Of a stretch of DNA of 64,000 nt, positions 1-13,555 are shown one piece after another. Position 1 is the first letter of the stretch. Each line of letters opens with the position of its first letter. The notes beneath the pieces are model-generated. The model ran no database searches. It had not been told where the DNA came from and saw only the letters and a program-made list of their open reading frames with translations. Source of the DNA: Odobenus rosmarus divergens (Eukaryota > Chordata > Mammalia > Carnivora > Odobenidae); assembly GCF_000321225.1 (NCBI RefSeq), contig NW_004451660.1, forward strand, positions 296,553 to 360,552, in the 5' to 3' direction. The position numbers and the translations under genes are program-made.

Positions 1-384
1 GACTGGAGGAGATTATGCTAAGTGAAATAAGTCAAGCAGAGAAAGTCAATTATCATAAGGTTTCACTTAGTTGTGGATCATAAGGAATAGCATGGAGGAC
101 ATTAGGAAAAGGAAGGGAAAAACGAGGCGGGGGGACTGGAGGGAGAGATGAACCATGAGAGACTATGGACTCTCAGAAACAAACAGGGTTTTAGAGGGGA
201 GGGGGGAGGGGGAATTGGTTAGCCCGGTGATGGATAATAAGGAGGGCAGGTACTGCATGGGGCACTGGGTGTTATACGAAAACAATGGATTGTGGATCAC
301 CACATTAAAAACTAATGTCGTATTGTATGGTGACTAACATAACAATAAAATTTTAAAAAGTGTTAAAAAAATAAAAAATAAAAA
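1..384 (+). mobile_element. Carnivore L1, 3' end (3' UTR and A-rich tail)
   Basis: The segment carries the typical carnivore L1 ending: GGAGGAGATTATGCTAAGTG at the end of ORF2, then GAACCATGAGAGACTATGG, the GCACTGGGTGTTATACG block and GGTGACTAACATAAC. It closes in an A-rich tail (AAAAAATAAAAAATAAAAA) at about 363-384. The element begins outside the window, so its length and its left target duplication cannot be judged. The same 3' sequence recurs in reverse at 1518-2100. Confidence 0.9.
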
Positions 385-1498
385 GGTATTCCATGCTCAT
401 GGCTTTGAAGAATTAATATTATTAAAATCTGCAAACTACCCAAAGCAATATACAGATTTAATGCAACCCCTATCAAAATTCCAAAGGCATTTTTCACAGA
501 AATAGAACAAACAATCCTAAAATTTGTATCGAAACATAGAAGACTACAGATAGCCAAAGGCATCTTGTTAAAGAAGAACAAAGCTGGAAGCATCATACTC
601 CCTGATTTCAAACTATATTACAAAGTTATAGTAATTAAAAAGTATGTATTGGCATAAAAACGGACATATAGATCAATGGAAAAGAACAGAGAGGCTTGAA
701 ATGACCTCACACATACATTGTCAATTAATTTATGAAAAAGGAGCCAAGAATATGCAATGGGAACAAGACAGCCTCTTTAATAAACGGTGGTGGGAAAACT
801 GGACAGTCACAAGCTAAAGAATGAAACTGGACTACTATCTTACACCATACACAAACATTAACTCAAAACGGATTACCAAATTGAACGTAAGACTTGAAAT
901 CATAAAACTTCTAATGGAAAACATAGGCCATAGCTCCCTGACATCAGTTTTGACATGGAATTTTTGGATCCGACTCCAAAAGCAAAAGAAACAAAGGCAA
1001 AATATACAAGTGGGATAACATCAAACTAAAAAGCTTCTGCATGACAAAGGAAGGCACCAACAAAATAAAAAGGCCACCTGATGAATCAGAGAAAATAATT
1101 ACAGATCATGTACCTGAGGAGCTAATATTCAGAATACACAAATAACTCAAACAAGTTAATAATAACAAAACACCCCCAATCTGATTTTAAAAATGGAGAG
1201 AAGATCTGAATAGTCATTTTTCAAAGAAGGCATACAAATGGCCAACGGAACATAAAAGGATGCTCAATGTTATTAATCATCAGGGAAATGCAAATCAAAA
1301 CCATCCTGAGATATCACCTCACACCTGTTAGAATGGCTATCATCAAAAACACAACAGGTAATAAATGTTGGAGAGGATGTGGATAAAAGGGAACCCTGTG
1401 CACTGTTGGGAATGTAAATTGGCGTAGCCACTGCGGAAAAGCACATGTAGGTTCCCCCAAAAAATTAAAAATAGAACTACTATATGATCCAGCAATTC
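385..1498 (+). mobile_element. Older L1, ORF2 3' portion (left part of a split element)
   Basis: From 385 the sequence reads as the reverse-transcriptase-distal part of L1 ORF2 in the sense direction. Landmarks are GGTATTCCATGCTCATGG, CCCTGATTTCAAACTATA, and the ATGGAAAACATAGGCCATAG block at about 914. The frame is broken many times and only short open pieces remain, such as 821-1018. The element is interrupted at 1499 by a younger inverted L1 and resumes at 2601. Divergence suggests an L1M-age subfamily, but I cannot name it exactly. Confidence 0.85.
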
Positions 1499-1517
1499 TA
1501 CTTCTGGGTATTTATTT
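1499..1517. repeat. Left target-site duplication of the inverted L1
   Basis: TACTTCTGGGTATTTATTT (19 bp) is identical to 2601-2619. The sequence is native to the older L1 (385-1498), which it joins correctly to its continuation at 2601. Confidence 0.93.
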
Positions 1518-1575
1518 ATTTTTTAAATTTTATTTTATTATGTTATGTTAGTCACCATACATCATTAGTTTTTTT

Positions 1576-1773
1576 TTTTTTTCTTAAGATTTTATTTATT
1601 TATTTGAGAGAGAGAGAGAATGAGAGATAGAAAGCACGAGAGGGAAGAGGGTCAGAGGGAGAAGCAGACTCCCTGCTGAGCAGGAAGCCCGATGCGGGAC
1701 TCGATCCCAGGACTCCAGGATCATGACCTGAGCCGAAGGCAGTCGCTTAACCAACTGAGCCACCCAGGCACCC
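1576..1773 (-). mobile_element. SINEC (tRNA-derived SINE) inside L1
   Basis: The tail lies on the left (poly-T, TTTATTTATTTATTTGAGAG) and the tRNA-like head on the right (GGGTGCCTGGGTGGCTCAG on the minus strand). It is flanked by the duplication ACATCATTAGTTTTT at 1559-1573 and 1774-1788, which comes from the L1 3' UTR it entered. It is the youngest layer of the nested cluster. Confidence 0.95.
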
Positions 1774-2055
1774 ACATCATTAGTTTTTGATGTAGTGATC
1801 CATGATCCATTGTTTTTGTATACCATCCAGTGCTCCATGCAGTACATGCCCTCCTCAATACCCATCCCCGGGCTAACCCATCCCCCTGCGCCCCCCTTCT
1901 AAAACCCTCATTTTGTTTCTGAGAGTCCATAGTCTCTCATGGTTCATCTCTCCCTCCGATTCCCGCCCCCATCATTTTCCCCTTCCTTCTCCTAATGTTC
2001 TCCATGCTATTCCTTATGTTCCACAAATAAGTGAAACCACATGATAACTGACTTT

Positions 2056-2487
2056 CTATGCTTGACTTAGTTCACTTAGCATAATCTCCTCCAGTCCCAT
2101 CCATGTTGATGTAAAAGTTGGGTAGTCATCCTTTCTGATGGCTGAGTAATATTCCATTGTATATATGGACCACATCTTCTTTATCCATTCATCTGCTGAA
2201 GGGCATCTCGGCTCTTTCCACAGTTTGGCTATTGCGGACATTGCTGCTATGAACGTTGGGGTGCATATGGCCCTTCTTTTCACTACATCTGTTTCTTTGG
2301 GGTAAATACCCAGGAGTGCAATTGCTGGGTCATAGAGTAGCTCTATTTTTAAATTTTTGAGGCACCTCCACACTGCTTTCCAAAGTGGCTGTATCAACTT
2401 GCATTCCCCCCAACAGTGTAAGAGGGTTCCCCTTTCTCCACAACCTCTCCAACATTTGTTGTTTCTTTCCCTGTCCATTTTTGCCAT
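2056..2487 (-). pseudogene. L1 ORF2 C-terminal fragment (broken)
   Basis: A 143-codon open frame encodes the C-terminal end of L1 ORF2, with the family landmarks [53 protein letters not shown] and the terminal [13 protein letters not shown]. It lacks the endonuclease and reverse-transcriptase domains because the element is 5'-truncated. The start Met is only the first in-frame ATG near the inversion breakpoint, not a native start. It is not expected to yield a functional product. The uninterrupted frame says the insertion is younger than the host L1, whose frame is shattered. Confidence 0.9.
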
Positions 2488-2514
2488 TCTACCTGGTGTA
2501 AGGTGGTATCTCAG

Positions 2515-2600
2515 AAGAGATACAAATGGCTAACAGACACATGAAAAAATGTTCATCATCATTAGCCATCAGGGAAATTCAAATCAAAACTACACTGAGA
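2515..2600 (+). mobile_element. Inverted 5' segment of the twin-primed L1
   Basis: These 86 bases are L1 ORF2 sequence (ATACAAATGGCTAACAGACA, then CATCAGGGAAATTCAAATC) lying in the opposite orientation to 1518-2514. They are the piece that sits directly 5' of that segment in an intact L1. The segment ends ...CTGAGA at the target duplication, and the antisense segment starts with CTGAGATACC, so the two share about 6 bp. This is the signature of twin-primed reverse transcription. Confidence 0.88.
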
Positions 2601-2890
2601 TACTTCTGGGTATTTATTTGAAGATAACAAAAACACTAATTTGCAAAGATATATATCCCTATTTTCATTACAGCATTGTTTTCAAGAGTGAAGATATGGA
2701 AACAATCCAAGTGTCCATCAGTGGATGAATGGATGAAGAAGATGTGGGGTGTGTATGTGTGTGTGTGTGTGTGTGTAGATATAGATCCAGATAGAGATAT
2801 AGATGTTTACAACGGGATACTACTCAGCCATAGAAAAGATTCAAATCTTGCAATTTGTGACAACCTGGAAAGTCTGTTAATGGTAAATAT
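2601..2890 (+). mobile_element. Older L1, ORF2 end (right part of the split element)
   Basis: This continues the element at 385-1498. Its first 19 bases (2601-2619) are the right target duplication. Landmarks are GTGTCCATCAGTGGATGAAT and GGGATACTACTCAGCCATAG. A TG microsatellite (2749-2779) has grown within it. The right boundary near 2890 is approximate. Confidence 0.82.
2749..2779. repeat. (TG)n microsatellite
   Basis: About 15 TG units with one interruption (TATG near the left end), lying inside the older L1 and followed by an imperfect GATATAGA-type run to about 2805. Confidence 0.9.
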
Positions 2891-5800
2891 AGCATCCTTT
2901 GTTCTGTAAGGTTCTGAAAATGGGTTCCTGGCCATAACAAGAAGGCCACATTGCTGACTGACACCCTCAGGGCTGAAGCTCAGCCAGATTATAGTGTCTG
3001 TCTTTTGATTCCCTTAACTACCGCAGCCTGAAAGGACTAAGTCAGGCTCACATCCTGAATTGACCTTCAGAATTGTACAGCATGATTTCTGGGATTTTAC
3101 CCAAGAAAGTGCTGTCCAGACATTTGCTGATGTCTTCAAGTTATTTAAAAAGGACAAAGTTCTTTTTTTTTTTCACATTGTGAAGTAACACACTTATGCC
3201 ACTTAAAATGGAAATGCTAGGCTATAACCACATTAAAACTGATTAAAATTCAAACCCACCAATTTACATACTTTATATGAATTGAGTTACTATTTTATCT
3301 TTCGTCCTCGGTACTTTGCTTTTTTGTGCCTTTTGCTTTCTACACTGGAATAGTTTAAATGATTACTGTCAATCTTTCCAGTTTTTGAGAAGATGAAGGA
3401 ACTGGAAGAAAAAGAAGCCACAAGGGATGTGGAAAGGGAAGGGTAGGCACGGCCAGCAAAAGGTAAATGGAGAATATGGTGATGAAGACAAACCCGTGCA
3501 TTTCATGATTTTATCTATGACATTATTAATGAGTTTTATATATTTACAGACAAACTGGAGAACTGATGGGTTTATAGTTACCAAGGAAAAATGGATGTGT
3601 GTACAACTTTGCCAGAATGTTCAAATTAGGTCGCCAGACATATACCAACTCAGCTTTGTATAATTACTGATTATTGTTCTTATACGGTAGCTCATGTGCT
3701 AGTTTTATTACCCTCTCAGGTCAGTTTTCCCAATTTAGGACAAGGTTGAGTCAGACACCTGAGCTCTTGGCCAATGAAACTGTTGGAGATTCCCACTTTC
3801 TCGTAAGAGTACATACCAATTAGAGGCGCTCTATTACTGGTCCTGGCCACCCTCCCTGACTCCCAACCCATGAAACTTCATTCAGTCCCCCTTTCTTAGG
3901 ATGTAACACATTTGACCCTGTTGAATTTGATAGCTTTTTCAAGTCTGGAAAGGCAAAACTTAAATCCCCAGGAGGTGAAAAACCAAAGTACATATTGTAG
4001 AAAACAAATATATTTTAGGCATCTGGAGTCTTTTTGTTTGGTCCTTAATATTACTTTCTATCTTCACTTACCCTTTGTGATCAGCTATTCATCTACTCCA
4101 ATACTACTGCAGTAACAACACTAACAGGGTAGTTTTTTTAAATCAACTATTGCTCCAAAAATTCAAGGATTAAGGTTAAATTTCCCTAAATAGTAAATGA
4201 TTTATCCTATACACTGACAATCATACTCAGAAAATAAAATGAAACAAAAATTGTTTAAAAGAATCCAAATCCCAGGTTGATGTCTCTAGTTTACCTGGTA
4301 TTTAAAGAGAACTCACGCTCCTTTTGGCGGTGGTAATAAAGGAGTTATAGTGCTTCTAAGAGCATTTTGCTAACAGACATGCCTATTTTTCTTCAAATGA
4401 ATATACAGTTGAAACTTCAAATTTGTATAAGAAATTTTCATATTTTCAAACCAATTTATAGTCTTTATCATTTTTGTTCAAGAAAAAGTAATTTTTTTAA
4501 AAAAAGAAAGCTTTACGAATTATTCCATTTTGTATAACATTTTAGTAGAATGTAGAGAACAATAGATAATATGAGAAAACCCAATGGGCAACCATCAATC
4601 ATAGTATTCTTTTAATTATGTTGTCAAGTAAAGAGACAAAATTAATTTCATTTTCACTATGTTCATTACTGATAAGTGGCACCATAAACCACTTCTTCTT
4701 TCCCAAACTATATATATATAGTTTTGTATAACTCCTTAGAAATACATCTTCCTAGGAATACTGAAATGTGTATATGAGTGTGGCCACTTAGAATTTACAT
4801 TTCAAAATTTCCTCAGAAAGTAGCAATAAAATCTAATATACTTTAATACACCATAACATGAGTAAAGAGCATGATGCAATTTTAATATATCTCTTTGTTT
4901 CATATAGAGCTTTGCTTTAATGATGCTTGTGGTCTTCTATCTCAAAATAATGACAATTTGAATACGACTTGCAAATATATGGCATCAATTCAAAGGCTTG
5001 GGTTTATCATCAAAGAGGCATACTGATACCCTGACTTGTATAAATCTTGCATATGTTCATGCCTTAAAGTTAGTATTTCCAATGTTAGAAATCTGTTAAC
5101 TATAATAATTTCATAGGTTCTAAGACCATATCTTTTCGTACTATAAATTTGAATATAACAAAAAAAATTGAGTATACTATTACTAAAGATGATCACATCT
5201 GTAATCTTCATTTTGAAGATGATTTACAATTTTAATCCAAATTCTCAGTCCCAAAACAATAACATCGATAGCTTAAGGGATGGTCTATCAATTCCTTTTT
5301 AGTTGTATATAATAAAGTATTTCTACTGTCAAATGGTGAGTGTGGGAAAAAATTCCTTAACAAACATGAATATATGGTTAAAATTATACTTAAAATTATA
5401 CTGAATATAGATACACCACATTTGGAAATTCCAGACTGAATTCTAAGATTACTAAGTTAGAATTCTGATTTGTAGACAACTGGATATTTTTACCAAAGCA
5501 ATTCTGTCCATGTTCTTATGTCCCAAAACTGTTAGTCCTTTAACCAAAAGCCACTTGCTCACATTTCATTAAAAATAAAATAGCATAATGTCCTTTACAT
5601 TTGATTAGATAAAAATGATTTTTAACTGTAATGGCGACACTTACCTTAATGAATCTGTACCTTTCCTCCCAATTTTCAAAAATTGTGTTTTAATGTACTA
5701 ATGGTATAAGTCAAAGAGTTCCACACTGCCTGTTGTAAAACCAGGTCAAGCCTTATAAAATGACAATATAATGCCACCAATAAGACCTTCAGTCCATCTC

Positions 5801-6030
5801 ATTTCCTAACAACCATATGAAAAACACCTGAGTCTTTATATCCATATGTCCAGCTTGGTCCTAATGCACAGACTGTGGGGGATGGATTGGGCCATGTTTG
5901 CTGGGATTTCCTAATTTTGCTCCCTTTAAATGCACACAGGTTTAGCTTAGAGGATGACATCAGGTTACAATCTAGGCTTATTAACTGTCAGAATGTATTG
6001 AGAAAAGGGTATTAACCAGAATTAAGGAAT
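2891..6030. other. AT-rich intronic sequence, nothing recognised
   Basis: I read both strands and see no SINE, L1, MIR or exon. Short open frames (3369-3584, 3427-3663, 3912-4115, 4990-5211) resemble no protein I know and lack splice or codon-bias support. Confidence 0.6.
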
Positions 6031-6032
6031 TA

Positions 6033-8677
<2,645 letters not shown>

Positions 8678-8690
8678 CTGTCATGTTCTT

Positions 8691-8904
8691 TTTAAAGATT
8701 TATTTTTATTTTATTTGAGAGAGAGAGAGAGCAAGTGAGCAGAGCTGGTGAGACAGATCACAAGTAGGGGAGGGGCAGAGAGGGAGCAGCAGACCCCCCT
8801 CCCCCACTGAGCAGGGAGCCTGATGCGGGGCTCGATCCCAGGACCCTGAGATCATGACCTGAGCCAAAGGCAGACGCTTAACTGACTGAGCCACCCAGGC
8901 ATCG
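8691..8904 (-). mobile_element. SINEC
   Basis: Tail at left (AAAGATTTATTTTTATTTTATTTGAGAG, with a GA run), head at right (GCCTGGGTGGCTCAGTCAG on minus). The duplication CTGTCATGTT sits at 8678-8687 and 8905-8914. Confidence 0.93.
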
Positions 8905-9636
8905 CTGTCATGTTTTGATATTATGCTCTGTCACTATTTATCAGTTAGGCATGCTTCTCATATGATTCACCTATCTTTGCTAAAAGTGAATGGAAACTTC
9001 CAGAGAGTACAACAGCTGAACTATAGATCTGACACAATGGCAAAATGACCGTGAAAAGAAGTGACCGTTAGAGCAAAGATGTAGCTCAGCTCCACAGTCA
9101 TTTGAGGGGGACCAATTTTGCTACCACAAATAAAGGACATATGCTCAATTATCCATTATTTGGGTGTTTTTGACACTTTATGGTGATTAGCTGAATCGAA
9201 CAGACAAAAGACAGAACTGGCAAACAAATGCAGGAATGTTAACATCCAAACAAAATGAACACACACACAACACAAAGCCTTTATTTTCTTCATGGGCAAA
9301 GGTGGGACTGCAAGGAAATTCAAACAAATTGATCACAATAAAAAACCCCAAACTAATTAGCATCAGACCATGACTAGACCAACTGACATTTTATTGTGAA
9401 GAAAACAATTTGCCTTTTGGGACACTCTCTTTCCTTCTCTTTTTCCTCCACCCTCACACAAACACACACAAAGACAGACAGACAAACTTACTAAACTGAA
9501 ATCACTGAAAAACTAAAGAAAGTCTGACAGTAGTAACATGAAGCACAGGTTGATTTTAAATTCTAATCATATTTTATCTACCTAAAAAAAACCCCACAAC
9601 AATTAAAGTAGAAATGTTTTCCTGCTAATTATGTAT
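8905..9636. other. Intronic sequence with short CA-rich patches
   Basis: No mobile element recognised. Small purine/CA-rich patches occur at 9258-9275 and 9452-9485 (ACACACAAAGACAGACAGAC). Confidence 0.5.
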
Positions 9637-9648
9637 TACAGTATTTCT

Positions 9649-9856
9649 TTTTTTTTAAGATTTTATTTATTTATTTGACAGAGAGAGAGAGAGTGAGAGA
9701 GGGAACACAAGCAGGGGGAGTGGGAGAGGGAGAAGCAGGCTTCCCGCTGAGCAGGGAGCCTGATGCGGGGCTTGATGCGGGGCTTGATCCCAGGACTCTG
9801 GGATCATGACCTGAGCTGAAGGCAGACGCTTAACGACTGAGCCACCCAGGTGCCCC
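9649..9856 (-). mobile_element. SINEC with internal 12-bp tandem duplication
   Basis: A full SINE with tail left and head right, flanked by TACAGTATTTCT / TACAATATTTCT (9637-9648, 9857-9868). Within the body TGATGCGGGGCT is present twice in direct succession at about 9770-9793, which the other copies in this window lack. Confidence 0.93.
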
Positions 9857-10559
9857 TACAATATTTCTATGTTATCTACCACCATAAGTATTTTCAAGCT
9901 CTCGATTTACTCTTCAGAACACCCTATCAACAACAGTAAAGCTGATACAGTTATTTAAAATAAAAACACACCTGTCTTACAGGTCTGTCCCAATTATTCA
10001 GATGCTCCAATTGACAAAAGTGTTCTGCAGATTAGAAGGGGAATTTTAAGGACATTTGTTTTGCTTACCAGCTGCCAGTTAGAGAAACGTCTAGAATTCA
10101 GCATATATGAAGCTGTGTGTAGGACTGATTCTTTATCTATGTTAAGGTTCCCTAATTAATCATGAAGGGATACAGTCTCTCCCTTTTTTTCCCCATTCCA
10201 TGTATGTTTGGGTCATCAAACACTGAAAAATAGGATCCTGACTTCTAAAAACAAAAGTAACAATAAACCAGGGGCATGAGGCCAGTATTCTTGAATGTTT
10301 CTAATGTTCTTACAGAAGATAGTTATGTTATTTAGGATGAGCATACCTTTCTCTGTTGACCAACGATTCATCTAAAATTTAATTTTACTCCCCCAAATAT
10401 TAATCCCTCAAATATTACTGAGAATATTCAATACTTCTTGGATACCTATAATAATCCTAGGACAAAATTTGTACTTTCAAAATCACAGACAATTTTCAAA
10501 ATGTATTTTAATTGGTGCCTTCACTGCTTTGTTTCTTAAAAGCATTATGGTGGAGTAAG

Positions 10560-10785
10560 AAAGATAATATGCTTAGCTTTCAGGGAGATATAGGTCTAAT
10601 AATTCCTGACTGCCTTGATGATTTGGAAAGTTGGAGAAGTTATTTAAGCTCTCTGAGTCTCAGTCTCCTTATATATAGAATGTGACATAAATAATTTTCC
10701 TTTATGGCTTGATGTGAAGATTAAATAGGATAACAGATTAAGTGCTTGAATATAGCAGATGGAAAATAAATCTGCTCTAATATCC
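10560..10785 (+). mobile_element. MIR
   Basis: This follows the MIR core order: AAGTTATTTAAGCTCTCTGAG, then TCAGTCTCCTTATATATAGAATG, GTGAAGATTAAATAGGATAAC, and a decayed end TGGAAAATAAATCTGCTC. It is strongly diverged and its boundaries are approximate. Confidence 0.75.
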
Positions 10786-10789
10786 ATCA

Positions 10790-11508
10790 AAGAATGGGAC
10801 AATAGCATTTGACATTCTATATAGCCTAATAAGAAAACAATACGGATGCTTAGCTAAGGGTTCAAAAAGCATTTAGATCTTGAATTTAAGAATCATTAAT
10901 ATTTCCTATATTAGTTTCCATAACAGGAGAACTGATCTGTCTTCAAGAACACAATTCAACAAAAGCATTTTGAAGACTTTTAGATATGCAAACAATGTAC
11001 TGAGATTGCAAAAAACTCAAAGGTGAACAAAATACAGCTTTTAACCCTGAGAGAGCTTACAACCTAGATAAATAATCATACTATACTCTATTACTCAATT
11101 TCAAGAGCATTTATGAAGTACTGACCAATAGTAAGACTATATCAGAAAGAAAGAGATCAATAAGACATAGAATCATATATGTGTGAGACAAGAGCATATA
11201 AATGATGCATTGTGCTGAGGGCTATACTCAGAGGTGAATTCTTTTTGACCGCATTTAAATCTACCAACTGAATCTGGTCACAAAACAATATTCACAGATT
11301 TATAGGGCCAATGACAAAACATGCTTTGTGGCAATCCCACCAACATGCCCCATTTTATAATGGTTTTTGTTTGTTTTGTTGTCTGCATATATATTTTTTT
11401 AACTTAAAACAGTCGACAAACAACTGCCTATTTTCCTAGCAAGTCAAGGTAATGCGGATTAACCGCAGAGCTTCAATGACTCAGAATGGGGTTTTAGTTC
11501 TGCTTCCT
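10790..11508. other. AT-rich intronic sequence, unassigned
   Basis: No SINE or recent L1. A stretch near 11010-11230 has the feel of an old interspersed repeat (GGTGAACAAAATACAGCTTT), but I cannot assign it. Confidence 0.4.
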
Positions 11509-11520
11509 TTGGCCTGGAAT

Positions 11521-11534
11521 TTTTTTTAAAGATT

Positions 11535-11577
<43 letters not shown>

Positions 11578-11750
11578 ACTATTTGGTATGTGAGTGGGGG
11601 GAGGGGTGGGGGGGGAGAGAGAGAGAATCTCATGCAGACCCCACCCTGAGTATGGAGCCCCAACCAGGGCTCGATCTCACAACTCTGAGATCATGACCTA
11701 AGCTGAAATCAAGAGTGGGATGCCCAATGGACTGAGCCACACAGGCTCCC
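11521..11750 (-). mobile_element. SINEC with expanded tetranucleotide tail
   Basis: An older SINEC type (body with ACCCTGAGTATGGAGCCC). Duplications TTGGCCTGGAAT lie at 11509-11520 and 11751-11762. The tail, normally TTTATT repeats, has become a (TCTA)n array, and a G-rich run (GGGGGGAGGGGTGGGGGGGG) follows. Confidence 0.92.
11537..11577. repeat. (ATCT)n microsatellite in a SINE tail
   Basis: About ten perfect ATCT units within the A-rich tail region of the SINE. It is long enough and pure enough to be polymorphic. Confidence 0.93.
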
Positions 11751-12289
11751 TTGGCCTGGAATGTTTTAACATTAGTTTCTAACAGCAGGGCATAGAGCTT
11801 GTGAGAGCTATGGCAAGTAGACACAATCCCATGTTCCTTGGGGGAAAGAAATGAATGGACAGGAGAAAATATTAACATATTCTAGGGTAAAGCCATTTGG
11901 GGGAAAAGGGGTGCTTTCTTTTTCATTTATCTCTAATGCACTGAGGTTGGCAAAATTTCTCCTTTCTGTTGCAAACAATTATGGTGGCTCACGACAGAGT
12001 CATGGAGCCTCAGAAGCTTCAAAGCAAGAGGAGTGGCAAAGTAACTGAGCAGAAAACTGCAGGGAGAGCGGTTTATGAGCAAACTAACACCATGTAGAAG
12101 ATAACCTTGATCTAAGAGACTTGTCAAAGTGATACAGCAATTATTTTCAAGGATGTAACTCTTAATATATCTATCAAAATGCATGTATTCAGGTAAATCA
12201 AGAAATTCATTTGACTGGCTTTGATACTTAATATTTTATTCATATGATTTGATCAATGTTGCTTATAATGCAAATAAAACAAATATGTT

Positions 12290-12850
12290 CAATCATTCAT
12301 TCAACAAGTATTTTTAAAACCTCTCCTCTTTGCCAGACACTGTCCTAGTTGCTAGAGGGTATAACAGTGAACCAGATGGACAAAATTCCTTGCTTTCAAG
12401 GAGCTTGCAGTCCAAAGAGGGAGATGTGAAATATACATGTAAATGAGTACATGCATAATATAATATTGGGTGGCTATAAGTATCATAAAAAATAAAGCAG
12501 CTGAGGAGAAAGAGGCTAACGCCGGTGCTATTTTAGAGACAAATGTCAGGGACGTTTGCTTTGACGATCATTTGAAACAGATTTGTGGGAAGGGAGGAAA
12601 TCACCCATGTGCATACCTAGAGGAAGATTATGGCAGGCAAAGGGAACGACAAGTGCAAAGGTCCTGAGATGGGAGTGTGCCTGTCATGTGTGAGGGATAG
12701 CACAGATCATTACAGCCATATTAACCTATGGAAAGAGTGGCAATGAGGTCAGAGATAGCCATGGGCCGGGCAGGCCTTGCAGAACACGGAAAAGACGTGG
12801 GTTTTATTCTAAACATAGTGAGAATGCCCTGAAGAATTCTGGAGAGAGCC
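12290..12850 (+). repeat. Ancient mammalian interspersed repeat, copy 1
   Basis: This has the pattern of a common old mammalian repeat: TTCATTCAACAAGTATTTTT, CCAGACACTGTCCTAGTTGC, AACAGTGAACCAGATGGACA, then GGGAACGACAAGTGCAAAGG and GGGCCGGGCAGGCCTTGCAG. A related copy with the same order of blocks lies at 23490-24480 (GGGAAGAGCAAGTTCAAAAA). I cannot name the family with confidence. The short open frame at 12470-12667 is part of it and not a gene. Confidence 0.65.
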
Positions 12851-12859
12851 CATTCTTAT

Positions 12860-13325
12860 TTTTATTTATATGTTAATATAAATAATAAGGCAGAGTAGAG
12901 ACAGGCAAACCAGGAAGAATGGCACTGAAGCAGTCCACAGACAGGTGATGCAACATTGGTTTTGGTGGTGGAAATGGTAGGATTTTTTCCTTTATGTATC
13001 TATTTGGTAGGAAGAACTAGCCAAATTGGTCTTGATATGGACCAAGACCAACCATTGATGGTCTTAATATGGAATCCAGGGATCCCCAGTTATGGGCTTG
13101 AGCAAATACATGAATAGCAATGCTATTTAATGATATGGGGGATAATTTCATGGGGGTAATAGGAATCAAGAAACAAGTTTTTATACATCAATTCAGTCAC
13201 TTCCTTTTATCCACAGAGGCTAGAAAATTTTACTATTGATTTTCCATTTATATTTTGAAAACTTAAGCCACTGACTGATAACTCATCTTCTCTTTCTGGC
13301 CCCCCAAAAGACTGAGGAAATGGCC
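12860..13325. other. Unassigned intronic sequence
   Basis: No element recognised. There is a small imperfect local repeat of TTGGTCTTGATATGGACCAAG near 13025-13075. Confidence 0.4.
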
Positions 13326-13343
13326 TAAAAAAGTTTCATACTT

Positions 13344-13538
13344 GGGGCACCTGGGTGGCTCAGTTGGTTAAGCGACTGCCTTCGGCTCAGGTCATGATCC
13401 TGGAGTCCTGGGATCGAGTCCCGCATCGGGCTCCCTGCTCAGCAGGGAGTCTGCTTCTCCCTCTGACCCTCCCCCCTCTCATGTGCTCTCTCTCTCTCTC
13501 TCATTCTCTCTCTCAAATAAATAAATAAAATCTTTAAA
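13344..13538 (+). mobile_element. SINEC
   Basis: Head GGGGCACCTGGGTGGCTCAG, body with the arctoid form CATCGGGCTCCCTGCTCAGC, a CT run, then AAATAAATAAATAAAATC and poly-A. Flanked by AAAAAAGTTTCATACTT at 13327-13343 and 13539-13555, a perfect match. It is antisense to IL1RAPL1. Confidence 0.96.
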
Positions 13539-13555
13539 AAAAAAGTTTCATACTT

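Larger units (their letters stand above)
1518..2514 (-). mobile_element. L1 3' segment, antisense to window (main part of a twin-primed insertion)
   Basis: Read on the minus strand, this is the end of L1 ORF2, the 3' UTR and a short A-rich tail (TTTTTTAAATTTTATTTTATT at the left edge). It uses the same 3' UTR as the element at 1-384. A SINE (1576-1773) lies within the 3' UTR. The right edge at about 2514 (GGTATCTCAG) is the inversion breakpoint with the 5' segment at 2515-2600. The total insertion is bounded by 19-bp duplications, so this is an ordinary L1 integration with a 5' inversion. Confidence 0.9.

Noticed and set aside
1596..1930. Two overlapping minus-strand frames of 89 and 69 codons
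   Set aside because: Both read through the SINE and L1 3' UTR. The same SINE-derived peptide wording (VAQLVKRLPSAQVMI) recurs in other frames at SINE positions throughout the window.
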